Part shown: piece by piece, positions 57,121-64,000 of the stretch
Layout: every line of letters starts with the position of its first letter
How positions within the stretch are numbered: position 1 is the stretch's first letter
Origin: Sphingomonas japonica
Lineage (GTDB): Bacteria; Pseudomonadota; Alphaproteobacteria; Sphingomonadales; Sphingomonadaceae
Reading direction: 5' to 3'
Length of the DNA: 64,000 nt
Assembly (NCBI RefSeq): GCF_006346325.1
Contig: NZ_VDYR01000001.1
Coordinates: 1,116,001-1,180,000, forward strand
Made by a program: the position numbers and the translations under genes
Notes under the pieces: model-generated
Seen by the model: the letters and a program-made list of their open reading frames with translations, nothing else
Database searches by the model: none
What the model was told of the DNA's origin: nothing

Positions 57121-57245
57121 TATGTCCAGCAAACCGGCAGCGACCGCGAAACGCTCCAGAAACGGGACGACCGGCCCGAGCGGGCGCGCTGTTGCATTGC
57201 GGCATCGTACAAAGAGGTGCATAGGCCGATTGATAAAGGTGCGCG

Positions 57246-58679
57246 ATGTACGCCGCGCCATATCGCCTAGGGGGAAGCATGAACCTCGAGTCTGGGCGGA
57301 TGCGACCGTCTGGTGACGCGTTGGTCGGATTCCGAACTCCCGCGTTCTCCTCTCGCCGTGCCGTGCGCGCCCGCATGTACGTCATCCTCGCTGCGATCGA
57401 CATCGCATGCATTTTCGCCAGCTTCGTCGTAGCATCGGTGGTGTACGGGATGCCGCTTGCCAGCGGACAATGGGCGGTCGTGGCCAGCTCGCTGGCACCG
57501 ATCTACGTCGCAGCAGCGGCCAATGGCGGTGCCTATTCGGCCGAGGTGCTGGTTACTCCCGGGCAGGGAGTCACACGATCGCTGCGTGCCTTGCTGCTCG
57601 CCATTGGCGTGCTCATGTTCCTTGCCTTCTATCTGAAGGTCGGCGCCACATTTTCGCGCGGAACCTTTGCGATCGGGTCGGTCATCGGCTTTGCTGCGCT
57701 GGCATTCGCGCGGCGTGCGTATCTCCGCCACGCCCGGATCGTGCTCAGCGGAACCGCCTACAACGTGATGCTGATCAGCGATCAGGACGACATCCACGCC
57801 GCCGACGACCACACGACAATCATTCGCGGCGACAGCTGGCTCGACCCGGAGCAGCATTGCCCCGAAATGTACAATCGACTGGCGCAGATGCTGGCGACAT
57901 CGGATCGCGTCGTCATCGATTGCGCGCCGGAGCGACGCGTGGCCTGGGTCAGGTTGCTCAAGGGGGCGAATGTCCGCAGCGAAGTGATCGCGCCCGAACT
58001 GTCGCGGCTTGCCCCGCTCGGCATCGACAACTGGTCCAACCAACCGACCATCGTCGTCGCGGAAGGTCCGCTCAGCCAGGTCGATGCGGCGATGAAGCGG
58101 GCGTTCGACATCGTCGTCTCCGGATTGGCGCTGATCGTGCTCGCGCCGTTGCTGGCCGTCATCGCGCTATTGATCCGCCGCGACAGTCCCGGGCCGATCC
58201 TGTTCGTCCAGACCCGCATCGGTCAGGGTAACCGACTGTTTCGCATGCTCAAGTTTCGCAGCATGCGCACCGATCGATCGGATGGCCATGGCAATCGCTC
58301 GGCCTCGCGCGACGACGAACGTGTCACTGCGCTTGGCCGCTTCATCCGAAAGACCAGCATCGACGAACTGCCGCAGCTGATCAATGTGCTCAAGGGCGAC
58401 ATGAGCATCGTCGGACCCCGGCCGCATGCGGTGGGATCGCGCGCCGCGGACAAGCTGTTCTGGGAAGTCGATGACCGCTACTGGCATCGCCATGCCATCA
58501 AGCCGGGTCTGACCGGGCTGGCTCAGGTGCGTGGATTTCGGGGTGCGACCGCGATCGAACGCGACCTTACCGACAGGCTGCAGGCCGATCTCGAATATCT
58601 GAGGGACTGGTCGCTGATGAAGGATGTGATGATCATCCTGCAGACGTTCCGGGTGCTGACGCACAAGAACGCCTTCTGA
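57246..58679 (+). CDS. Polyprenyl-phosphate sugar-1-phosphate transferase (EPS initiation)
   Basis: 477 aa. Four N-terminal membrane helices, a soluble central domain, another helix (RAFDIVVSGLALIVLAPLLA) and the bacterial sugar-transferase core (RRDSPGPILFVQTRIGQGNR, MLKFRSMRTD, RFIRKTSIDELPQLINVLKG, MSIVGPRPHAVGSRA, KPGLTGLAQVRGF). It attaches the first sugar phosphate to undecaprenyl phosphate. An ATG at 57279 with AGGGGG upstream is an equally good start. Completes the gene set of the nearby EPS operon. Confidence 0.93.
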   Translation: MYAAPYRLGGSMNLESGRMRPSGDALVGFRTPAFSSRRAVRARMYVILAAIDIACIFASFVVASVVYGMPLASGQWAVVASSLAPIYVAAAANGGAYSAEVLVTPGQGVTRSLRALLLAIGVLMFLAFYLKVGATFSRGTFAIGSVIGFAALAFARRAYLRHARIVLSGTAYNVMLISDQDDIHAADDHTTIIRGDSWLDPEQHCPEMYNRLAQMLATSDRVVIDCAPERRVAWVRLLKGANVRSEVIAPELSRLAPLGIDNWSNQPTIVVAEGPLSQVDAAMKRAFDIVVSGLALIVLAPLLAVIALLIRRDSPGPILFVQTRIGQGNRLFRMLKFRSMRTDRSDGHGNRSASRDDERVTALGRFIRKTSIDELPQLINVLKGDMSIVGPRPHAVGSRAADKLFWEVDDRYWHRHAIKPGLTGLAQVRGFRGATAIERDLTDRLQADLEYLRDWSLMKDVMIILQTFRVLTHKNAF

Positions 58680-58693
58680 CATAAGGCGCTGGT

Positions 58694-59128
58694 TCAGGCC
58701 GGCTCGCCGAATAGGCTGAAGCTCGACGGCAGCCGCTTGCGCTGCTTTCCCCCTGCCAGCGCCGCGTCGATCGCATCGATCGCCAGCATCAGGTCGCGCT
58801 GCGGATAGGGTTTCGACAGGCAGCCGCGCGCAAACATCTTTGCCTCGCCCGGACAATGGCCCGTCACGAACAGCACGGCGATACCGTGGCCGTGTGCGAT
58901 GCGCGCAACGTCGAGGCCGCTTCCGTCCGAGAGTTCGACGTCCAGGATTACCAGATCGATCGCGCTGTCGCTGGTGATCGCTTCGAGTGCGTGGAGCACG
59001 CTGTCGCAGGTGGCGACGATCTCCAGCCCTGCCTCGGTCAGGAAATGCTCGGTGTCGAACGCGACCAGCGGCTCGTCCTCCACCAACAGGATCCGCGAGA
59101 TACGCCGCTTCTTCCGACCGAACAACAT
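58694..59128 (-). CDS. Single-domain response regulator
   Basis: 144 aa. CheY-like receiver with acidic pocket in LLVEDEPLVAFDT, phosphoacceptor Asp in LVILDVELSDGSGLDV, Thr in VLFVTGHCPG and Lys in CLSKPYPQRD. A basic N-terminus (LFGRKKRRISRI) and a C-terminal tail with QRKR lie outside the domain. No output domain or neighbouring histidine kinase. Convergent with the sugar transferase (14 nt apart), so a role in EPS control is only a guess. Confidence 0.92.
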   Translation of the reverse strand: MLFGRKKRRISRILLVEDEPLVAFDTEHFLTEAGLEIVATCDSVLHALEAITSDSAIDLVILDVELSDGSGLDVARIAHGHGIAVLFVTGHCPGEAKMFARGCLSKPYPQRDLMLAIDAIDAALAGGKQRKRLPSSFSLFGEPA

Positions 59129-59245
59129 GATGTGCGCCTACTCCCCGCCGGCTCGTGCTTGCGCCGTCGCACCGCTCAACGCATTAGCCGTCGACACGCT
59201 GCGTATTCGCGCAATATTTGTCGCGGACCCGACCAAGGACATAGC

Positions 59246-60397
59246 ATCATCGCCCTGCCCCCGTCCAAGCAAAGCGCAGGCGAACGTATCGCCAAGCTGC
59301 TCGCCCGTGCCGGAATCGCGTCGCGGCGCGAGATCGAGCGGATGATCGCCGAACGGCGGATCGCGATCGACGGCGTGCCGCTGGAAACGCCAGCGACCGT
59401 GCTGTCGTCGCTGCGCGGCGTGACCGTCGATGGCGAGCCGGTGCAGGCGGCGGCACCGGCGCGACTGTTCCGCTTTCACAAGCCGACCGGATTGCTGACG
59501 GCCGAGCGCGATCCCAAGGGGCGCCCGACCATCTACGACCGCATCCCGCGCGATCTGCCGCGGATGATGCCGGTCGGTCGCCTCGATCTCAACACCGAGG
59601 GGCTGTTGCTGATGACCACGGATGGCGAGCTGAAGCGCCAGCTCGAACTGCCCGCCACCGGCGTCGAACGCAGCTACCGGGCGCGCGCCTATGGTGAGAT
59701 CAGCCAGGCACGGCTCGAAGACCTTATCGAGGGGATCGAGATCGAAGGTGTGCGCTACGGAGCGATCGACGCCAACCTCGAACGCCGCACCGGCGCCAAT
59801 GTCTGGATCGAACTGACCCTGACCGAAGGCAAGAACCGCGAAGTGCGGCGCGTGCTCGAACATCTGGGGCTCAAGGTGTCGCGGCTGATCCGCACACGCT
59901 ACGGGCCTTTCGTTCTGGGCGACCTGCCGCTGGGTCAGGTTGACGAGATCCGCCAGAACGATCTTGTCACCTTCCGCAAGTCGCTAGAGCAACCCGCAGC
60001 AAAGCGCCGCGACCTGCGCATCACCGAAACCGTCGCGCCGCGCCCTGCACCAGTGGAACCCAAGCCCTCGGCTCAGCCCGCACCGCGCATGCGCGGCGAT
60101 CGCGCCGCCGCCTTCAAGGCCCGCGTCGCCTATGACGCAGCCCCCGCCCCCACCGAGCGCAAGCCGCCAGTGCGCAAGAGGCGCCCGGACGAACGCATCG
60201 AGACCCGCCGCGCCGATCTCGCCCCGCGCGACGATCAGCCTCGCCGCAAGGGCAAGGTCGGCTCGGCCCCGGCCCCATCCAAGCGCCCGCCGCGCACTCC
60301 CGCCGTACCTGCCCAAGACACCGCAACCAAGCGCCCCGCTTCACCCCGCAAGCGTCCCGGGCCGCGCCCGCCGCGGCCGGGCCGGACGCGCAAATGA
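59246..60397 (+). CDS. rluB: 23S rRNA pseudouridine synthase, RluB family, with basic tail
   Basis: About 383 aa if started at ATC 59246. S4 domain (ERIAKLLARAGIASRREIER) and RsuA/RluB catalytic domain with GRLDLNTEGLLLMT (catalytic Asp) and EGKNREVRRVLEHLGL. After about residue 235 comes a ~140-residue Arg/Lys/Pro/Ala tail. No ATG, GTG or TTG lies near the domain start: ATC 59246 has AAGGA six bases upstream; GTG 59132 and TTG 59159 are in frame but without a ribosome site. The stop overlaps rsmD (ATGA). Confidence 0.85.
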   Translation: MIALPPSKQSAGERIAKLLARAGIASRREIERMIAERRIAIDGVPLETPATVLSSLRGVTVDGEPVQAAAPARLFRFHKPTGLLTAERDPKGRPTIYDRIPRDLPRMMPVGRLDLNTEGLLLMTTDGELKRQLELPATGVERSYRARAYGEISQARLEDLIEGIEIEGVRYGAIDANLERRTGANVWIELTLTEGKNREVRRVLEHLGLKVSRLIRTRYGPFVLGDLPLGQVDEIRQNDLVTFRKSLEQPAAKRRDLRITETVAPRPAPVEPKPSAQPAPRMRGDRAAAFKARVAYDAAPAPTERKPPVRKRRPDERIETRRADLAPRDDQPRRKGKVGSAPAPSKRPPRTPAVPAQDTATKRPASPRKRPGPRPPRPGRTRK

Positions 60398-60933
60398 GGA
60401 TCATCGCCGGCGCGTGGCGCGGTCGCCCGCTGGTCGCGCCCAAGGGCCAGGCCACGCGACCGACCGCCGACCGCACCCGCGAAGCACTGTTTTCCATGCT
60501 GGTCAGCCGTCTCGGGACGCTTGAGGGCCTCGCCGTCGCGGACCTGTTTGCCGGATCGGGCGCGCTCGGCCTCGAAGCCCTGTCGCGCGGGGCGGCATCG
60601 TGCCTGTTCGTGGAGCAGGATCGCGCCGCGCTCGACGCGCTCAGGACCAATGTCGCGAAGCTCGGCGCCATCGCTGCCGACATTCGCGCGCAGTCGGTGC
60701 TGGCGCTCGGCCCGGCGACCAGGCCGCTCGACCTGATCCTGATGGACCCGCCCTATGGCACCGGCGCAGGCAGCGTGGCTCTTGAACGGATGGCCCGTCT
60801 CGGCTGGACCGGGCCGGGCACGTGGGTCAGCATCGAGACCGGCGCTCGCGAAGAGGCTGGTGCAGGTGGTTTCGAGACGGAAACGTCCCGCATCGTAGGA
60901 AAGGCAAGGCTGACCTTGCTGCGTCCGGTCTAG
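60394..60933 (+). CDS. rsmD: 16S rRNA (guanine966-N2)-methyltransferase RsmD
   Basis: 179 aa. RIIAGAWRGRPLVAPKG at the N-terminus, ATRPTADRTREALFS, SAM motif VADLFAGSGALGLEALSRG and the catalytic DPPYGTG. Methylates G966 of 16S rRNA. Coupled to rluB by a 4-nt overlap; its last 4 nt overlap the convergent protease gene. Confidence 0.95.
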   Translation: MRIIAGAWRGRPLVAPKGQATRPTADRTREALFSMLVSRLGTLEGLAVADLFAGSGALGLEALSRGAASCLFVEQDRAALDALRTNVAKLGAIAADIRAQSVLALGPATRPLDLILMDPPYGTGAGSVALERMARLGWTGPGTWVSIETGAREEAGAGGFETETSRIVGKARLTLLRPV

Positions 60934-62090
60934 AGGAAGCGGCGCAACCGCACCTCCGCGGTCCTCCGTTTCCCGCCACGTTCGACCGTGAGCGGCACGA
61001 CGGTATCGGGGTCCTGGCTGATCGCCCGGATCACCTGCGCCACCGGCATGCCGACGATCCGATCGCCTTCCGCGATCCCCGCCTCGGCAGCAGGGCTGCG
61101 CGCACCGACCGCGCGCACCACCACGGAGTCACCCTTGGCATCGACCCACATTCCCGACAGCCCGTATCGCTCCTCATACGCGGGCTGGCGATTGGGCATC
61201 GCCCAGAGTGTCCGGGCTTTGGTATCGGTCGACAGGTTCATCCGCTGCAGGATGTCGAGGCCGATGATTCCATCGAAGCCGTTGCCGCCGCGCGAACCGG
61301 GCTGATGCAACTGGACGAGCGGGCGTTCGAACCGCAAGGGGCCGATCGCGATGGCTTCGGCGCGGACCAGCCGCCCCAGCGGCGCGGCGCCACCGATCCC
61401 GAAAGGACGGATCACCGCCTGCGGCATGTTGGCATCCCACAGTCCGCTGGCTCTCGCCGCGGGTCCGAACAGGTTGATCGCCTTGGGCGCCCCGGTATCG
61501 AGGAGGAACCGCAGGGTGCGCCCACCGAGCACGCCCTCAGCGATGATCTTCGGAGATCCCTCGCGCGCAGCGGGAGCAGTGATCTTCGCCGGCAGCTTCA
61601 CGAACCCCGCGCGGTCCGGGCGTCCTTCCGGCCATAGCCGCCATTCACCCGCATCGAAATCGAGATCGCTATCAACGACCGTGAACACGCCTGCCGCCAA
61701 CGTCCCCTGGACGCCGGCACCGAACCGGGGATCGCGCAGCCCGCCAAAGGTCACGTCGCGCTGGCGCACCGCGCCGCCGAAGACTACTTCGGGCGCGCGG
61801 TAGAGGGTCATGTTCTCCAACCCGCCCAATCCGCGCATACCGATGCCGCCAAGCGACCGTAGCTTGAGTTCACGCGCCAGTCTCTCGTCGATCAGGCTGT
61901 GAAACCCGCCCGTATCGATCAGGAACGCATGGGGTGGACCGTCGCGAAACTGCACGTCGATCAGTGCGCGGCGCTGTGCGACCCGCATATTAGCAATGAT
62001 CGGCGCCTGGCGTGCCGCCGCCAGAGGGATCCCTGCAACCGGCGTAATCGCCAATGTTCGCAATATCATGCGACGATCGACTGTAGCCAT
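60930..62090 (-). CDS. Retropepsin-like aspartyl protease with C-terminal PDZ domain
   Basis: 386 aa from ATG 62090. The N-terminus VDRRMILRTLAITPVAGIPL has a twin-arginine-like signal. Two aspartyl protease lobes each with a DTG: FLIDTGGFHSLID (about residue 60) and FLLDTGAPKAINL (about 195), plus FDGIIGLDILQ. A C-terminal PDZ domain follows (VRAVGARSPAAEAGIAEGD). Probably periplasmic or surface protease; target unknown. Confidence 0.87.
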   Translation of the reverse strand: MATVDRRMILRTLAITPVAGIPLAAARQAPIIANMRVAQRRALIDVQFRDGPPHAFLIDTGGFHSLIDERLARELKLRSLGGIGMRGLGGLENMTLYRAPEVVFGGAVRQRDVTFGGLRDPRFGAGVQGTLAAGVFTVVDSDLDFDAGEWRLWPEGRPDRAGFVKLPAKITAPAAREGSPKIIAEGVLGGRTLRFLLDTGAPKAINLFGPAARASGLWDANMPQAVIRPFGIGGAAPLGRLVRAEAIAIGPLRFERPLVQLHQPGSRGGNGFDGIIGLDILQRMNLSTDTKARTLWAMPNRQPAYEERYGLSGMWVDAKGDSVVVRAVGARSPAAEAGIAEGDRIVGMPVAQVIRAISQDPDTVVPLTVERGGKRRTAEVRLRRFL

Positions 62091-62199
62091 GGCACGGCTG
62101 ATGCGACAGCCCGCCTGGCAATGCAATTGCGACAGCGGCGATGCGACGGGATCATGCGACAGCTTGCCCCGACTCGCAGCGTTCCCTACCTGTTCACCG

Positions 62200-64000
62200 A
62201 TGTCGCTTCCCGCACCCAGCCCCGATGATCCGCCGTACCTGCGCGGCCTCAATGCCCCGCAGCGTGAAGCGGTGCTGACCACCGACGGCCCGGTGCTGGT
62301 GCTGGCCGGCGCGGGCACCGGCAAGACGGCGGCGCTCACTGCCCGGCTCGCGCACCTGCTGTACACGCGCAAGGCCTATCCTTCCGAGATCCTGTCGGTC
62401 ACCTTCACCAACAAGGCCGCGCGCGAGATGCGCGAGCGCGTCGGGCGGCTGGTCGGCGATGTGGTCGAGGGCATGCCGTGGCTTGGCACCTTCCATGCGA
62501 TCGGCGCCAGGATGCTGCGCCGCCATGCCGAGCTGGTGGGCCTGCAATCCAATTTCACCATCCTCGACACGGACGATCAGCTTCGCCTGCTCAAGCAACT
62601 GATCGTCGCCGCCGACATCGACGAGAAACGCTTTCCCGCGCGTGCGCTGGGTGGCCTGATCGACGGCTGGAAGAACAAGGGGATGACCCCCGCAGATCTC
62701 GACGCGGGCGAGTCCGAGCTCTACGCGAACGGTCGCGGACAGGAACTCTACGCCGCGTATCAAGCGCGGTTGAAGGCACTGAATGCCTGCGATTTCGGCG
62801 ACCTGCTGCTCCACGTCCTCGTCATCCTGCGTTCGCATCGCGAGGTGCTCGAACAGTATCAGAACCGCTTCCGCTACATCATGGTCGACGAGTATCAGGA
62901 CACCAACAGCGTCCAGTATCTCTGGCTCCGCCTGCTCGCGCAGGAGCGCAAGAACATCGCCTGCGTCGGCGACGACGACCAGTCGATCTATTCGTGGCGC
63001 GGCGCGCAGGTCGAGAACATCCTCAAATTCGAGCGCGATTTTCCGGGCGCAAAGGTCATCCGCCTCGAACAGAATTACCGGTCCACCCCGCATATCCTCG
63101 GCGCCGCATCGGGCGTCATCGCCAATAATGGCGGGCGGCTCGGCAAGACCTTGTGGACCGAGCTCGACGCCGGCGACAAGGTTCGAGTCGTCGGCGTGTG
63201 GGACGGCCCCGAGGAAGCGCGCCGCGTCGGGGAGGAGATCGAGGGCTGCCAGCGTTCCGGCAAAACTCTCGATGACATGGCGATTCTGGTCCGCGCGCAG
63301 CACCAGACCCGCGAGTTCGAGGACCGCTTCATCGCGATCGGTATGCCCTACCGCATCGTCGGCGGCTTCCGCTTCTACGAACGCGCCGAGATACGCGACG
63401 CGCTCGCCTATCTCCGCGTCGTCGCGCAGCCCGCCGACGATCTCGCCTTCGAACGCATCGTCAACGTGCCCAAGCGCGGCCTGGGCGACAAGGCCGTGGC
63501 CAAGGTTCACCAGCTGGCGCGTGCGCAGGGCGTCCCGCTGTTGTCCGCCGCCGCGCGCATCCTCGATACCGACGAGCTCACGCCGCAGGCCCGCCGCTCG
63601 CTCGGCAATCTGGTCGGCGACATCGCGCGCTGGCGCTCGATGGGCGAAACGCTCCCTCACCCCGAGCTCGCGCGGCAGCTGCTCGACGAAAGCGGCTACA
63701 CCGCGATGTGGCAGGCGGAAAAGTCGGCCGAAGCCGCCGGTCGCCTCGAGAACCTGAGCGAACTCGTCCGTGCGATGGAGGAATATGAAAGCCTCACCGC
63801 GTTCCTCGAACATGTCAGCCTGGTCATGGACAACGACGCCAGCGCCGACGATCCCAAGGTCACGATCATGACGATCCATGCCGCCAAGGGGCTCGAGTTC
63901 GATACCGTCTTCCTGGTCGGGTGGGAGGAAGGCATCTTCCCCTCGCAACGCGCACTCGACGAAGGCGGGCTCGCCAGCCTGGAGGAGGAACGCCGCCTCG
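62200..64000 (+). CDS. UvrD/PcrA-type DNA helicase, N-terminal part
   Basis: First 600 codons; the gene runs off the right edge. Superfamily 1A motifs in order: Q-motif LNAPQREAVLTTDGP, Walker A VLAGAGTGKTAALTA, motif Ia SVTFTNKAAREMRERVG, motif II YIMVDEYQDTNSVQY, motif III GDDDQSIYSWRGA, motif IV RLEQNYRS, and motif V TIMTIHAAKGLEFDTVFL. 3'-to-5' helicase for nucleotide excision and mismatch repair. Opposite in direction to the protease gene, 109 bp apart. Confidence 0.95.
   Translation, partial: MSLPAPSPDDPPYLRGLNAPQREAVLTTDGPVLVLAGAGTGKTAALTARLAHLLYTRKAYPSEILSVTFTNKAAREMRERVGRLVGDVVEGMPWLGTFHAIGARMLRRHAELVGLQSNFTILDTDDQLRLLKQLIVAADIDEKRFPARALGGLIDGWKNKGMTPADLDAGESELYANGRGQELYAAYQARLKALNACDFGDLLLHVLVILRSHREVLEQYQNRFRYIMVDEYQDTNSVQYLWLRLLAQERKNIACVGDDDQSIYSWRGAQVENILKFERDFPGAKVIRLEQNYRSTPHILGAASGVIANNGGRLGKTLWTELDAGDKVRVVGVWDGPEEARRVGEEIEGCQRSGKTLDDMAILVRAQHQTREFEDRFIAIGMPYRIVGGFRFYERAEIRDALAYLRVVAQPADDLAFERIVNVPKRGLGDKAVAKVHQLARAQGVPLLSAAARILDTDELTPQARRSLGNLVGDIARWRSMGETLPHPELARQLLDESGYTAMWQAEKSAEAAGRLENLSELVRAMEEYESLTAFLEHVSLVMDNDASADDPKVTIMTIHAAKGLEFDTVFLVGWEEGIFPSQRALDEGGLASLEEERRL

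Noticed and set aside
62194-63948. 584-codon open frame antisense to the UvrD-type helicase
   Set aside because: All helicase motifs are on the plus strand; the antisense frame shows no recognisable family.

Overview
The window is a G+C-rich, densely packed chromosomal segment. Gene content and order point to an alphaproteobacterium of the Sphingomonadaceae, most likely Sphingomonas or a close relative. Supporting signs are the lptD-surA-pdxA-rsmA run, a TonB receptor paired with a surface lipoprotein, tig and clpP-clpX close together, an ECF42-type sigma factor with a DGPF protein, and a Wzx/Wzy-style exopolysaccharide locus. Species assignment is inference. No insertion sequence, phage, CRISPR array or rRNA operon was seen.

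Left part (1-15.4 kb): the end of lptD leads into surA-pdxA-rsmA (outer-membrane biogenesis, vitamin B6, rRNA modification). On the minus strand follow guaB, rsmB and a TPR protein, then a CoA-lyase-like gene. A band-7/NfeD pair overlaps a convergent MscS channel. Next come a surface lipoprotein and a TonB-dependent receptor in one minus-strand unit. Upstream of that unit is a run of 11-bp-phased heptamers that reads as a Pho box, so the pair is probably induced by phosphate starvation. tRNA-Val(CAC), an HU protein and Lon follow.

Middle (18-38.8 kb): two tandem secreted M1 metallopeptidases, a cation/proton antiporter and a diguanylate cyclase; then the protein-quality block clpX, clpP, a GT2 glycosyltransferase, tig and tRNA-Leu(TAG). 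After it comes the gatC-gatA-gatB operon, split between gatA and gatB by a vapBC toxin-antitoxin module. Then a DUF3089 hydrolase, ruvX, ECF42 sigma plus its DGPF protein, and a DUF2236 protein.

Right part (38.9-64 kb): pyrB with a degenerate, probably non-catalytic dihydroorotase (PyrX-like); galU and wecB-wecC for sugar nucleotides; a phosphatase and an M48 peptidase; then an exopolysaccharide operon (ligase/polymerase, Wza-like export lipoprotein, Wzc-like tyrosine autokinase, unknown TPR-like protein). It follows a small secreted protein gene, and a strong intrinsic terminator lies inside the first codons of the polymerase gene. cysD-cysNC-cysQ-tauE (PAPS supply and recycling) sits directly between this operon and a polyprenyl-phosphate sugar transferase. 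The window ends with an orphan receiver, rluB (no standard start codon), rsmD, a retropepsin-like protease and the first 600 codons of a UvrD-family helicase.

Points most worth a second look: the terminator buried in the polymerase start, the Pho box, the vapBC insertion with a promoter-operator that predicts a leaderless transcript, the degenerate dihydroorotase, and the missing start codon of rluB.
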